Positions 1 through 8,374 are shown, counted from the first letter of the stretch. The stretch: DNA of 56,029 nt from JADGHE01 sp035716025 (GCA_035716025.1 DASTKH010000028.1:1-56029), one strand, 5' to 3'. Numbers and translations: made by a program. Notes: generated by a model not told the origin, from the letters alone.

Positions 1-1
1 C

Positions 2-364
2 GTCAGTGAGGAAATCGGCTCGCAATCCGTGCCGCTTGCCGAGGAGTTCATGCTGACGACCGCCGAGCTGTCCTATCTGCAGGACCGTCGGCAGGCCTAT
101 GAGAATCTTGCAAGGCGCACGGACCTCGAAGGCGTGAAGGCGGTGTGCGTCGCCTTGCAGCAGACCGAACGCTACGGCACCCCGCTCGGGCAGACGTTGC
201 GCGTCATGGCTCAGGAGAATCGCGACATGCGCATGGCAGAAGCCGAGAAGAAGGCGGCCGCGCTGCCGCCTCAGCTCACGGTGCCGATGATCCTGTTCTT
301 CCTGCCGGTCCTGTTCATCGTCATTCTGGGCCCGGCCGCCATTCGCGTCTTGGCCATCAAATAG
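2..364 (+). CDS. tadC: Type II secretion F-domain protein TadC (C-terminal part; open at window edge)
   Basis: The reading frame is open at the left edge, so only about the last 120 residues are present. They form the C-terminal half of a T2SSF (GspF/TadC) domain: a helical stretch with the family-type segment ERYGTPLGQTLRVMA, then a hydrophobic helix around LTVPMILFFLPVLFIV that ends four residues after the final Arg-Val-Leu. TadC is an inner-membrane platform protein of the Tad (Flp pilus) secretion system and works with TadB. The gene for a TadD-like lipoprotein lies convergently 123 bases downstream, which fits a tad cluster. A 7-bp stem with a 3-base loop (434-450) sits between the two genes but lacks a T tract. 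Confidence 0.85.
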   Translation, partial: VSEEIGSQSVPLAEEFMLTTAELSYLQDRRQAYENLARRTDLEGVKAVCVALQQTERYGTPLGQTLRVMAQENRDMRMAEAEKKAAALPPQLTVPMILFFLPVLFIVILGPAAIRVLAIK

Positions 365-487
365 GGCCGACAGGCGGCCGGCCGCCGTAAAGGGTCGACG
401 AAGGATCGGGCCCGCGCCCCGGCGCCATAGGGGTCGGGGCGTGGCCCCGAACGGATCTCGACGAGAGTGCGAACGGGCGTGCGATTC

Positions 488-1483
488 TCAACCGCCGGCA
501 TCGAGGATCAACGGCCGCGACCTGGCTTGGGCCGGGGTCGCGGGCGCCGATTCGGGTTGCGTTTCGTCGGGCTTGGCGGTCTCCGGCGGGGCGGCACGAT
601 TTGCGGCGCGTGTCGTGGTGCGGCGGGGCTTGATGCTGCCCGTGTGCTCGGCCGACTCGTCCTGCCGCGCCGCCGCCCTGGCGGGCGAGCCGGTGCGGGC
701 GATCTGCGACTTTGCCAACATGTCCTTGAGATAGGCCATGTTCTCGGCAGCCTCCTGCGGGGAGAGGGCGGCGCTTGCGATCTCCTGCGCCTCCTTGAAG
801 CGCCCCTGAAGCCCAACCACCAAAGCGAGGTTCTGCCGGACGCGCTTGTCCGTGCCGCCGCGTGAGGCCGCCTCCCGTAGGCTCTCTTCTGCCTTCGGCA
901 GGTCTTTGGACAGGGCATAGGAGAGCCCGAGGTTCGACAGGACCGATGGCTCGCCCGGCCTGATCGCAAGCGCGCTCTCATAGTAGCGGCGCGCTTCTTC
1001 GTGCTGTCCCATCTGATCGAGCACGGCGCCTTGCGCAGACAGGATGCGCCAGTCGGGGCGATCAGGCGTGTGCGCCCGCTCCAGCATCGCGAAGGCATCT
1101 TTCAAGCGGCCGACCTCCGCGAGCGCACGCCCATAGTCGCCGAGAAGCCGCATGTCGCGCGGATGGCGGATCGAAGCCTGCTGGAGAACCGCAACCGCCT
1201 GGCCGTGGCGGCCGGTCTTGCGCAGGGCCCGTGCATAGCGCAGGGCCGCATCCGCGTCCCCAGGACTGGCCTCGTAGCGTTCGCCGGCAATGGCGGCTTC
1301 CCGGCGCCAGTCGGTGATTTGCTCGGGATCGGCGGCTTGGCTTGAGAATAACCCGGCGCTCCCGAGGAGGCCGCTCGAGCCCGTCACAGTGGGCGTCTTG
1401 CAGCCGGCGATGGACAGCCCCAGCGCGCCGAGAAGCGCCGTCGTGAGCAGGAACTGGCCGCGACGGTGGGGGAGCGGAGGCAT
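488..1483 (-). CDS. tadD: TadD-like TPR lipoprotein
   Basis: The 331-residue product starts at an ATG at 1483. A longer frame to 1600 is open, but only this start puts the signal peptide at the N terminus: basic residues, a hydrophobic core, and a lipobox ending SIAGC with Cys28 as the lipidation site. Residues about 75-250 are tetratricopeptide repeats, with phrases such as GDYGRALAEVGR and NLGLSYALSKDLPKAEES. The last 80 residues are Pro/Ala/Arg-rich and look disordered. TadD proteins are outer-membrane lipoproteins that help assemble the Tad pilus secretin. It faces the tadC fragment. A CtrA-like site lies about 65 bases upstream of its start. Confidence 0.8.
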   Translation of the reverse strand: MPPLPHRRGQFLLTTALLGALGLSIAGCKTPTVTGSSGLLGSAGLFSSQAADPEQITDWRREAAIAGERYEASPGDADAALRYARALRKTGRHGQAVAVLQQASIRHPRDMRLLGDYGRALAEVGRLKDAFAMLERAHTPDRPDWRILSAQGAVLDQMGQHEEARRYYESALAIRPGEPSVLSNLGLSYALSKDLPKAEESLREAASRGGTDKRVRQNLALVVGLQGRFKEAQEIASAALSPQEAAENMAYLKDMLAKSQIARTGSPARAAARQDESAEHTGSIKPRRTTTRAANRAAPPETAKPDETQPESAPATPAQARSRPLILDAGG

Positions 1484-1548
1484 GCGGTCGACTCCACGAA
1501 CGTGGATTCCGGGGCACAACGATTGTTTCGAGTCATAAGCCGTTAACG

Positions 1549-1563
1549 CTAACAGGCCGTTAA
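1549..1563. promoter_or_regulatory. Candidate CtrA-type site between tadD and the aminopeptidase gene
   Basis: The divergent gap of 131 bases contains CTAA, seven bases, then TTAA, one mismatch from the alphaproteobacterial CtrA consensus TTAA-N7-TTAA. A second TTAAC lies just upstream at 1543-1547. Tad pilus genes are CtrA-regulated in Caulobacter, so the position 66-80 bases upstream of tadD makes sense. The match is short and could be chance. Confidence 0.3.
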
Positions 1564-1614
1564 TCTGCGGCGCGGCGCCTTCACCGGCGGGCAACTGCAT
1601 GCTAGCAGGCGCTC

Positions 1615-3018
1615 ATGGTGATGGATTTCACGGCGGCGCAGGAATGGCTTGTCTCCCCGCCGGCCGCGGGGGCGCGGCCGGTCTGGTTCGCGTCCAAGGA
1701 GAGCTATCCGGCGCTGCGTCAGGCACTCGGTCCCCGTCTGTGCGCCTTTGCGGATGCGGCGGGCTTCGAGCCCAAAGTCGGGCAGTTCCTGCTTGTGCCG
1801 GATGAAGAGGGGGGGCTTGCGGGCGCGCTGTTCGGCATCGCCGTGCCGGGTAGCCCGCAGCACGATCCGTTTCTGGCAGGGCGCCTGCCGGCCCTCCTTC
1901 CCCCCGGGGTTTACCGGTTCGCCAACGAGCCGGGCGACATGCGGCTTGCCGCTCTGGCTTTCGCGTTCGGCGCCTATCGGTTTTCCCGTTATCGTGCGCG
2001 GAACGGCAAGGATGTCCGCCTGGAAATCCCGCGGGACCTCGACGCCGCCGAGTTGAAACGCATCGTCGAAGCCGTCGTGTTCGCGCGCGACCTCATCAAC
2101 ACGCCGGCGAACGACATGGGGCCGGCGGAACTCGAAGAGGCGGGACGCCTGCTCGCCGTGCGGCACGGCGCGACCTTCCGATCGATCGTCGGGGACGCCC
2201 TGCTGCGCGAAAATTTCCCGCTGGTCCATGCGGTAGGTCGCGGTTCCGCGCGCGAGCCGCGCCTCATCGAGCTGGTTTGGGGGGAGGCGGGCGCGCCTAA
2301 GGTGACGCTGGTCGGCAAGGGCGTGTGCTTCGATACGGGCGGGCTCGATATCAAGCCTTCCTCAGCCATGCTGCTCATGAAAAAGGACATGGGTGGTGCA
2401 GCCTGCATCTTTGCCGCGGCGCACATGGTCATGGATCGCAAGCTGCCCGTCCGCCTGCGCGTGCTCGTCCCGGCGGTGGAAAATGCGGTCTCGGGCCATG
2501 CCTTTCGGCCGCTCGACGTTTATCGCTCCCGCAAGGGGCTAAGCGTGGAAGTCGGCAACACGGATGCGGAGGGCCGCCTGGTGCTCGCCGACGCGCTCGC
2601 CTTTGCGGACGAGGAGGCCCCCGATCTTCTGGTCGATGCCGGAACGCTGACGGGCGCCGCGCGGGTCGCACTCGGCCCCGAGCTCCCGCCGTTTTATACG
2701 GATGACGACAGGTTGGCGCAGGATCTCGCGCGCCACGCCGAAGGCGAAAACGATCCGCTCTGGCGCATGCCGTTGTGGCGACCCTACGAATCCATGCTGG
2801 ATTCCAAGGTGGCGGACCTCGGCAATGTCTCTTCGGGCTCGTTCGCCGGTTCGATCACCTGCGCGCTGTTTCTTCGCCGATTCGTCTCTGCGGCGAAGAG
2901 CTGGCTGCATTTCGACATCTATGCCTGGAACCCCGGCGCCAAGCCGGGCAGGCCGGAGGGGGGCGAATGCCAGGCTGCACGCGCGCTTTATGCGCTGTTG
3001 TGCGAGCGATACGGATGA
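1615..3018 (+). CDS. M17 leucyl aminopeptidase family protein
   Basis: A 467-residue M17 cytosolic aminopeptidase. The metal and catalytic residues are all visible: Lys235 and Asp240 in VGKGVCFDTGG, Asp258 in MKKDMGG, and the signature NTDAEGRL at 315-322 carrying Asp317, Glu319 and Arg321. The family removes N-terminal residues from peptides using two divalent metal ions, usually as a hexamer. The N-terminal domain (about residues 1-150) is poorly conserved, as is usual. ATG codons at 1615 and 1621 are both possible starts. Its stop overlaps the start of the NlpC/P60 gene (ATGA), so the two are translationally coupled; a cytosolic aminopeptidase with a cell-wall peptide hydrolase suggests muropeptide recycling. 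Confidence 0.9.
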   Translation: MVMDFTAAQEWLVSPPAAGARPVWFASKESYPALRQALGPRLCAFADAAGFEPKVGQFLLVPDEEGGLAGALFGIAVPGSPQHDPFLAGRLPALLPPGVYRFANEPGDMRLAALAFAFGAYRFSRYRARNGKDVRLEIPRDLDAAELKRIVEAVVFARDLINTPANDMGPAELEEAGRLLAVRHGATFRSIVGDALLRENFPLVHAVGRGSAREPRLIELVWGEAGAPKVTLVGKGVCFDTGGLDIKPSSAMLLMKKDMGGAACIFAAAHMVMDRKLPVRLRVLVPAVENAVSGHAFRPLDVYRSRKGLSVEVGNTDAEGRLVLADALAFADEEAPDLLVDAGTLTGAARVALGPELPPFYTDDDRLAQDLARHAEGENDPLWRMPLWRPYESMLDSKVADLGNVSSGSFAGSITCALFLRRFVSAAKSWLHFDIYAWNPGAKPGRPEGGECQAARALYALLCERYG

Positions 3019-3875
3019 CGAACGAACCCGCGCCCTCCGTATTCGATCGCCGGGTGACGCCGGCGCGCGGCGACATCGCGGCCCGCCACCTCCAAGGGAA
3101 GGTCTCGGCCGAGCGATTCGTGGATGGGGAGCGCAAGGTCGTCGTCGAGCCCTCCGCCCCGTTGCGGCACGAACCGGTACCGGATGCGCCGCTCGATACC
3201 GAGGTCTTGCTCGGCGAGGCCGTCACGGTTTACGACGTGACGGACGAGGGCTGGGCCTGGGTCCAGCTCGAAGACGATGGCTATGTCGGCTGGATTCCAA
3301 TCGGTGCTCTGGGCCCGTTCGCCGCAGCCCCGACCCATCGCGTGAGCGCGCTTAGAACGCTGGCTTTGTCTGCGCCTTCCGTCAAGGCAGCGCCCACCCG
3401 CGCCCTGCCCCTCGGGGCGCGTCTGGCGGTGGCCGGACAACAGGGTGAGTTCGCCATCACCGATCGGGGTGATTTCATTCCGTCGCGGCATCTCGCGCCC
3501 GTCCGATCGCGCGAGGCCGATTATGTGGGGGTGGCAGAACGCTTCGTCGGCGTGCCCTATCTCTGGGGCGGCAAGACGGCGCTCGGAATCGACTGTTCCG
3601 GTCTCGTGCAGCTTGCTCTCCAGGCGTGCGGCGTCGCCTGTCCGCGCGACAGCGACATGCAGGAGCGCGCGCTCGGCGTGCCTGTCGATTCGCGACAGGG
3701 CTTGCGCCGGGGAGACCTGGTGTTCTGGAGGGGGCATGTCGGAATCATGCGCGATCCCTCCACCCTGCTGCACGCCAACGCCTTCCACATGGCCGTCGCT
3801 TCGGAAGCGTTAGCGGACGCACTGGCGCGCATCCGCGTAACCGAGGGAGAGCCCACAGCCATCCGCCGCCTGTGA
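3015..3875 (+). CDS. SH3-domain NlpC/P60 cysteine peptidase
   Basis: The 286-residue product starts at the ATG of an ATGA overlap with the aminopeptidase gene. Residues about 55-165 hold two SH3b-like domains (for example EGWAWVQLEDDGYVGWIP). Residues 168-280 are an NlpC/P60 domain: Cys194 in GIDCSGLV, His241 in GHVGIM and a third polar residue at His253 in LLHANAF. Enzymes of this type cut the gamma-D-Glu to diaminopimelate bond in peptidoglycan stem peptides. No signal peptide is visible, so a cytosolic role on recycled muropeptides is likely, as in YkfC-type enzymes that pair with aminopeptidases. The substrate is inferred from family and neighbour. Confidence 0.88.
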   Translation: MTNEPAPSVFDRRVTPARGDIAARHLQGKVSAERFVDGERKVVVEPSAPLRHEPVPDAPLDTEVLLGEAVTVYDVTDEGWAWVQLEDDGYVGWIPIGALGPFAAAPTHRVSALRTLALSAPSVKAAPTRALPLGARLAVAGQQGEFAITDRGDFIPSRHLAPVRSREADYVGVAERFVGVPYLWGGKTALGIDCSGLVQLALQACGVACPRDSDMQERALGVPVDSRQGLRRGDLVFWRGHVGIMRDPSTLLHANAFHMAVASEALADALARIRVTEGEPTAIRRL

Positions 3876-4156
3876 GCGTTGCACGCGTTTCGTGCTGCGG
3901 ATTTGTCACAGCTCACAGCCTCGCGACGGAACGACTCCGGAGGCGGATGGAATCTCCGCGAATCCTGTGACAGCTTGCTTGCGCGATGCGAATCAGCCCG
4001 CGGCGGCGTGGAACGCAGACACGCAGCTCACACGCACGGGAGCCGGGGAAATCCCAAGAGCGGCAATCCGGATTGACGAGCGGCCATCCACCTCACGGTG
4101 CGTAGGTAATCGAAGCGTGGCCAACCGGGAGTGGCGTCCCGGTCCGCGGGCGATTC
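3876..4156. other. Non-coding stretch, possible decayed IS605/IS1341 (TnpB) tail
   Basis: No credible gene is present between the NlpC/P60 stop and the minus-strand DUF1236 gene. Short plus-strand frames here are Arg/Ser-rich and look non-coding. The frame that reaches the hairpin at 4157 reads VPVRGRFMKHQEAPPPQAG across its end. This resembles the MKQEAP-type ending of many TnpB proteins of IS605/IS1341 elements, where the 3' end also encodes the guide-RNA scaffold. An in-frame stop lies about 70 bases upstream, so any such gene is dead. The resemblance is from memory and weak. Confidence 0.3.
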
Positions 4157-4204
4157 ATGAAGCATCAGGAAGCCCCGCCTCCACAGGCGGGGCTTTTGCT
4201 TCAT
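4157..4204 (+). terminator. Strong bulged hairpin with T run (terminator or element end)
   Basis: A 10-bp GC-rich stem, AGCCCCGCCT (4171-4180) paired with AGGCGGGGCT (4185-4194), has a CCAC loop. It is wrapped by an outer 7-bp stem, ATGAAGC (4157-4163) with GCTTCAT (4198-4204), across a 7-base/3-base bulge. TTTT follows the inner stem at 4194-4197. It can end transcripts from the peptidase operon, which converges on the DUF1236 gene here. The nested architecture is more elaborate than a plain terminator. Confidence 0.6.
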
Positions 4205-4219
4205 AAAAGCCTCTTCGCA

Positions 4220-4777
4220 TCATGTCTCGAGGGGAATGATCGCAACGATACGCCGCGTCTGTTTTTCGACAACCACGAACCGGTTGCCGGCCACGAGGTA
4301 TTGTTTGCCCTGGTAGTCCGGGATCGTCTCGATGATTGCGGACGGCATGTCTCGAAGCGGAGCCTGCTGCGGCACGGCGGAACCCACGGAAATCGAAAAC
4401 GTGACGGTTTCCCTGTGCGAGCCGGTCTGCTCCGCCACATGCTTCCGGATCGCGTCGAGCTGTTCCGAGGTCAGGCGCACGCGCTCGCCTGCGGTCCTGT
4501 TGATTCGTTCCGCGCGTCCGACCGTTTCGGGATTGGCTGCGGTGGTCCCCGCCTGCGGCGGCGGAGTGGTCGTGGTGCCGGCCCGGCTCTCTCCTTGGGC
4601 CTGGTCGAAACGCTGGCCCGCCGCCTGGTTCCGGGATTCGGGTCGACCGGTTTCGCTGCCGGGCAGGAGCGGCCAAGCCACCACGGCGAGCCCCAGAATC
4701 AGCGCTGCGATCGCGCCCCAAGTCATGAGCGTACGCCGTTCGCGCCGCCCGCTTGGGGATTCGCGCGGGTTCGCCAT
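4220..4777 (-). CDS. DUF1236 domain protein, membrane-anchored
   Basis: A 185-residue protein. Residues about 18-40 form one hydrophobic helix (WGAIAALILGLAVVAWPLL), followed by a Pro/Thr/Ala-rich linker to about residue 90. The C-terminal 45 residues have the DUF1236 pattern seen in rhizobial proteins: an IIETIPDYQGKQYLV phrase followed by RFVVVEKQTRRIVAII. The domain probably lies on the periplasmic side. Function is unknown; the family is common in Hyphomicrobiales and often present in many copies. It is 15 bases downstream of the small DUF3008 gene, so the two may be co-transcribed. Confidence 0.8.
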   Translation of the reverse strand: MANPRESPSGRRERRTLMTWGAIAALILGLAVVAWPLLPGSETGRPESRNQAAGQRFDQAQGESRAGTTTTPPPQAGTTAANPETVGRAERINRTAGERVRLTSEQLDAIRKHVAEQTGSHRETVTFSISVGSAVPQQAPLRDMPSAIIETIPDYQGKQYLVAGNRFVVVEKQTRRIVAIIPLET

Positions 4778-4792
4778 GGCGATCCCCCTTAT

Positions 4793-4981
4793 CTAACGCT
4801 TGGACGCGTGTTCGGGTTTTCCCTTGCGCTTCGTTGAGGCCATCTTGTCGAGCTCGCGCTCGCTCATCGACTTGTACATGGACTTGGAAGGGCCTTTGAG
4901 GCTGCTGACCTTCCGCTCTCCGCGCTTGGCCGAAAGGGCGGCGCCGGCCGCCTGCTGCTGGGCCTTCGATTTTGCCGGCAT
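4793..4981 (-). CDS. Small DUF3008 protein
   Basis: A 62-residue, strongly basic protein starting MPAKSKAQQQAAGAAL and containing SKSMYKSMSERELDKMASTKRKGKPEH. This is the full length and pattern of the DUF3008 family, small proteins of unknown function in Proteobacteria, some reported as stress-induced. The ATG at 4981 is chosen because the family always starts at MPAKS; a longer frame upstream does not fit. It precedes the DUF1236 gene by 14 bases on the same strand. Confidence 0.8.
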   Translation of the reverse strand: MPAKSKAQQQAAGAALSAKRGERKVSSLKGPSKSMYKSMSERELDKMASTKRKGKPEHASKR

Positions 4982-5101
4982 GGTGCTCGTCTCCGTTGTC
5001 AATGCAGGCCGCGCAACGGCGGCTGCCTCATATGGCAACGGATCGGCCGCGCAAAGGTTCGTCCAGGCGCCGGAAATTTGCGCCGTCGCGCCGCGCGGGA
5101 G

Positions 5102-5986
5102 TCACCGCAGGCCCGTCTCCATCGGCAGGGCCGGGTCGCTGCCCCATTCGTTGAGCGATCCGTCGTATACGGTGATCGCCGCGTACCCGAGAAGGGAGAG
5201 CGCGAAGGCATTGCCGGTCGCGGAAATGCCTCCGCCGCAATACAAAATGCATCGGGATGCGTCCAGCGCGCCGACCGCCGCGAAGCGGCGCCGTAGCTCG
5301 GCGGGCGGCAGCAGCACATTGTTGCCGTCCACGAGGTCCTTCGCAGAAACGTTCACGGAATTCTTGATGTGGCCCGGACGGCCGAAGGCCGTACCGCCGG
5401 TTCCCGCATGCTGCTCGGGCGTGAGCGCGTTGATGATCTTCGTTTGCGGATCCGCGATCGCGGCCAGGACTGCGTGCTTGTCGCAAAACAACTCCGGCCG
5501 CGGCCGCGAGACGAAACGGGCAGCCGGATAGCTTTCCTCGCCAGTCGCAATAGGCCGGCCTTCAGCCTGCCATTTCTGCCAGCCGCCGTTCAGCACCGCC
5601 GCGTTATCGAAGCCGTTGGCGCGCAGCATCCACCAGACGCGCGTCGCCCAGTACCAGGTCCCCTTGGCATAGAGCACCACGCGCGTGCTGTCGTCGACGC
5701 CGTAGCGCGACATGGCGCGGGCGAACGCCTCCGGCGTCGGCGCCATGAAACGCAATCCGGTTTGCTTGTCGGAAAGATCATTGTGGAGGTCGATATAGCC
5801 CGCCCCCGGAACGTGCCCGGCCCGGTAGTCCGCGCGGCAGTCCTCGACCCGGTATTGCAACTGCGGGTCCGGGATAAGCCGTACCGAACAGTCGAAAACG
5901 CGTAGCTGGGGATCGCCGAGTCTGTCGGCAAGCCAGTCGGTTTCGACGAGGAACCGATTCGGGTCGCCAGCCGGGGCGGACGGCAT
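5102..5986 (-). CDS. sseA: Two-domain rhodanese, 3-mercaptopyruvate/thiosulfate sulfurtransferase
   Basis: A 294-residue protein with two rhodanese domains (about 10-145 and 165-285). The N-terminal domain is the inactive type (VLYAKGTWYWATRVWW). The C-terminal domain carries the catalytic Cys250 in the loop CGGGIS, which carries the persulfide. Such enzymes move sulfur from mercaptopyruvate or thiosulfate to an acceptor. The loop differs from CGSGVT of E. coli SseA, so the substrate is not settled. The start at 5986 (MPSAPAGDPN) is chosen because the upstream frame runs into the M24 gene. It lies 11 bases after that gene on the same strand and is probably co-transcribed. Confidence 0.85.
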   Translation of the reverse strand: MPSAPAGDPNRFLVETDWLADRLGDPQLRVFDCSVRLIPDPQLQYRVEDCRADYRAGHVPGAGYIDLHNDLSDKQTGLRFMAPTPEAFARAMSRYGVDDSTRVVLYAKGTWYWATRVWWMLRANGFDNAAVLNGGWQKWQAEGRPIATGEESYPAARFVSRPRPELFCDKHAVLAAIADPQTKIINALTPEQHAGTGGTAFGRPGHIKNSVNVSAKDLVDGNNVLLPPAELRRRFAAVGALDASRCILYCGGGISATGNAFALSLLGYAAITVYDGSLNEWGSDPALPMETGLR

Positions 5987-5997
5987 GCTGCAATCCT

Positions 5998-7293
5998 TCA
6001 GTAGCGATTGGCGATCGGCAGTTCCTCGGCGGGAAAGAGCGAGATGACGCGGCAGCCGGTGTCGGTGACCACCACCTCCTCCTCGATCCGGGCCGCCGAA
6101 AAGCCGTCCTTCGCCGGGCAATAGGTTTCGAGTGCGAAGACCATGCCCTCCTTGATCTCCATGGGATGCGTCAGGGAGATAACGCGGGAAATGATCGGCC
6201 GCTCGTGCAAAGCGAGGCCGAGGCCATGTCCGAACTGCAGGCCGAAGGCCGAGAGCTCGTCCGGGAAACCGAACTCCTCCGCCTTCGGCCAGACGCTCGC
6301 CACCTTGTCGGTCGTCACCCCGGGCTTGATGAGCGCAATCGCGTTATCGAGCCATTCGCGACAGAGTTTGTAGGCATCGTGCTGCGCCGGCGTCGCCCGC
6401 CCGACATTGAATGTCCGGTAATAGCAGGTCCGATACCCCATGAACGACTGGAGGATGTCGAAGAACGCTTGGTCACCCGGACGGATCATGCGGTCGGTGA
6501 AATTGTGCGGATGCGGGTTGCAGCGCTCGCCGGAGATCGCGTTGATCGCCTCCACGTCGTCGGAGCCGTGGCGGTAGAGAAATTCGGTGGCCATGGCGAC
6601 GACGTCGCTTTCGCGCACACCCGGCTTCAGGTGTTCGTTGATGAGGTGGTAGGCGCCGTCCACCATGGCGGCGGCGCGGTTGAGCAGCGCGATCTCGTCG
6701 AGGGACTTGATTTCCCGCGCCTCCAGCATGGTCTGCTGGCCGTCCACCACTTTGAGGCCGGCCTTTTCCAGCTCGAACATGAAAGCCGGTTCGATGAGGT
6801 CGACCCCGACCGGCATCCCGGCGCAGCCGGCTTCGCGCAGAATGGAGGCGATCTCCTTCGCGTGGTGCTCCATCAATCCGAAGGAAGGGGGGATCGTGCC
6901 GCGCATGCCGAGCAGGCCCGCCTTGCAGTTCTCGGGCTTGAGCCACGGCACATAGAGCCGGTGGTGAACGGCGGCCGAACCGAAGTCCCACAGAATGGGG
7001 TCGCCGCCCCGCGGCAGAAGGGCGAAGCGGCACATCTTGTCCCGCTCCCATTCGCCGATCTTGGTCGACGTCAGATAGCGGATGTTGTTGACGTCGAGGC
7101 AGAGCAGGGCCCCCAGATCGGAGTTCTCCAGCGCCTGCATCGCCCGGCCCAGCCGGTAGCGATGCATCCGCCGAAAATCGACGCGCTGCTCGAAATCGAC
7201 CCCCATGGTGCCGAGCGCCGGCAGGGCGCGTTTCCAGTCGTAACCGGGATCGATGTCGTCCGCGGCGATCTTGCGGGGGGTGAGCTGGTCCAT
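5998..7293 (-). CDS. M24 peptidase-fold protein (DddP/creatinase-like), altered metal site
   Basis: A 431-residue protein with a creatinase-like N-terminal domain (about 40-195, with GALLCLDVNNIRYLTS) and a pita-bread M24 domain (200-425). Aligning by eye to M24 ligands gives Asp279 (FFDILQSF), His356 (FGHGLG), Glu389 (ALETYC) and Glu404 (RIEEEV). The second Asp, 11 residues after the first, is Cys290 (GYRTCYYRTF). The sequence resembles the M24-like subfamily that includes the DMSP lyase DddP as much as Xaa-Pro peptidases, so neither activity can be assigned. An AGGAAACGTC Shine-Dalgarno region precedes the ATG. The sulfurtransferase gene follows after 11 bases. Confidence 0.75.
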   Translation of the reverse strand: MDQLTPRKIAADDIDPGYDWKRALPALGTMGVDFEQRVDFRRMHRYRLGRAMQALENSDLGALLCLDVNNIRYLTSTKIGEWERDKMCRFALLPRGGDPILWDFGSAAVHHRLYVPWLKPENCKAGLLGMRGTIPPSFGLMEHHAKEIASILREAGCAGMPVGVDLIEPAFMFELEKAGLKVVDGQQTMLEAREIKSLDEIALLNRAAAMVDGAYHLINEHLKPGVRESDVVAMATEFLYRHGSDDVEAINAISGERCNPHPHNFTDRMIRPGDQAFFDILQSFMGYRTCYYRTFNVGRATPAQHDAYKLCREWLDNAIALIKPGVTTDKVASVWPKAEEFGFPDELSAFGLQFGHGLGLALHERPIISRVISLTHPMEIKEGMVFALETYCPAKDGFSAARIEEEVVVTDTGCRVISLFPAEELPIANRY

Positions 7294-7437
7294 GACGTTT
7301 CCTCCGCTGTATTGTTTTCGGGACCGATGATAGCAACATCGCCGCGGCGAGGCACACCCGGCGCGGCGGGGCTTGAACCTCCGCCCGCAAGCGGAGGGGG
7401 GTGGAGCAGGCGGCGATGCCGCGGCATGCGGGCCGCG

Positions 7438-8307
7438 CTACTCGTCGTTCACGGGATTGCGCAGGACGCCGATGCCCTGGATGTCGACCTCGATCGTGTC
7501 CCCCGCTTTCATCCACACCTGCGGCGTGCGGGCGTGGCCGACGCCGGAGGGCGTTCCGGTGAAGATCACGTCGCCGGGCTCGAGCGTCATGCCTTTGGTG
7601 AGATAGACGAGCGTCTCCGCCAGCGGGAACATCATGTTGGCGGTGTTGTCCGACTGCATGACCTGTCCGTTGAGCCGGCTCTGAATGTTGAGCCCGACGG
7701 CGCCTGCCGGCAACTCGTCGGCGGTGACGAGCCAGGGGCCGATGGAACCGGTCCGGTCGAAATTCTTGCCCATGGTCCACTGCGTGGTGTGCCGCTGGAA
7801 TTCGCGGACCGAGCCCTCGTTGCCGCAGGAATAGCCGATGATGCAGGAGAGCGCGTTGTCCATGGTCAAATGGCGGGCGCGGCGGCCCACGACGGCGATG
7901 AGTTCGGCCTCGTAATCAAGCTGCACGGAGGCCTTGGGACGGATCAGCGGCTGCTCGTGCGCCGTCAGCGAGGTGAGCACGCGGAAGAACAGGCTCGGAT
8001 ATTTCGGAATGTTGTCGCGCTGCGGACCTTCCTTGACGTGATCGAGATAATTGAGCCCGAGGCAGATGATCTTGTTGGGCCGCGCGACGGGAAGGCCGTA
8101 GACGATGGCTTCGAGCTCGCGATGCGCCGAAGCGGGCGCGCGCCCCGCGATCGCGGCAAGCGGCGCAAGGTCGCCGTCGGTCGCTGCGAGTACCTCGGCC
8201 AGATTGGCGGACAGCCGATTGTCAACGGCGTTGAGGTCGATCAGCCGCTCGCCCTCGACGAGGCCAAGGCGCGGACCGCCCTCGGCAACAAATCCCACGA
8301 TCTTCAT
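7438..8307 (-). CDS. Fumarylacetoacetate hydrolase (FAH) family protein
   Basis: A 289-residue protein starting MKIVGFVAEGG at 8307. It has the FAH core with the entry motif CLGLNYLDHV (82-91), the acidic metal ligands Glu133 and Glu135 in DYEAELIAVVG, and Glu164 in IIGYSCGNEGS where most members have Asp. The end, FTGTPSGVGHARTPQVWMKAGD, is typical. Members hydrolyse C-C bonds of acylpyruvates, decarboxylate or isomerise keto-enol acids using Mg2+ or Mn2+. The substrate is unknown. The M24 gene lies 144 bases downstream on the same strand; the gap includes a small GC hairpin (7378-7397). Confidence 0.87.
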   Translation of the reverse strand: MKIVGFVAEGGPRLGLVEGERLIDLNAVDNRLSANLAEVLAATDGDLAPLAAIAGRAPASAHRELEAIVYGLPVARPNKIICLGLNYLDHVKEGPQRDNIPKYPSLFFRVLTSLTAHEQPLIRPKASVQLDYEAELIAVVGRRARHLTMDNALSCIIGYSCGNEGSVREFQRHTTQWTMGKNFDRTGSIGPWLVTADELPAGAVGLNIQSRLNGQVMQSDNTANMMFPLAETLVYLTKGMTLEPGDVIFTGTPSGVGHARTPQVWMKAGDTIEVDIQGIGVLRNPVNDE

Positions 8308-8374
8308 GAATGTGATCCTTCGTGAACGCGCGCGCACCCTAACGGGAGCAGCCGCCGGCGCAAGCGATGGATTG

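Noticed and set aside
5998..7293. Naming the M24 gene dddP.
   Set aside because: Overall resemblance to DddP is visible, but one ligand differs and the fold is shared with peptidases; the symbol would over-claim.
6166..8325. Long plus-strand open frame of 719 codons opposite the M24 and FAH genes.
   Set aside because: It is antisense to two well-supported genes, is rich in Arg, His and Gly with no recognisable domain, and arises from the high GC content.
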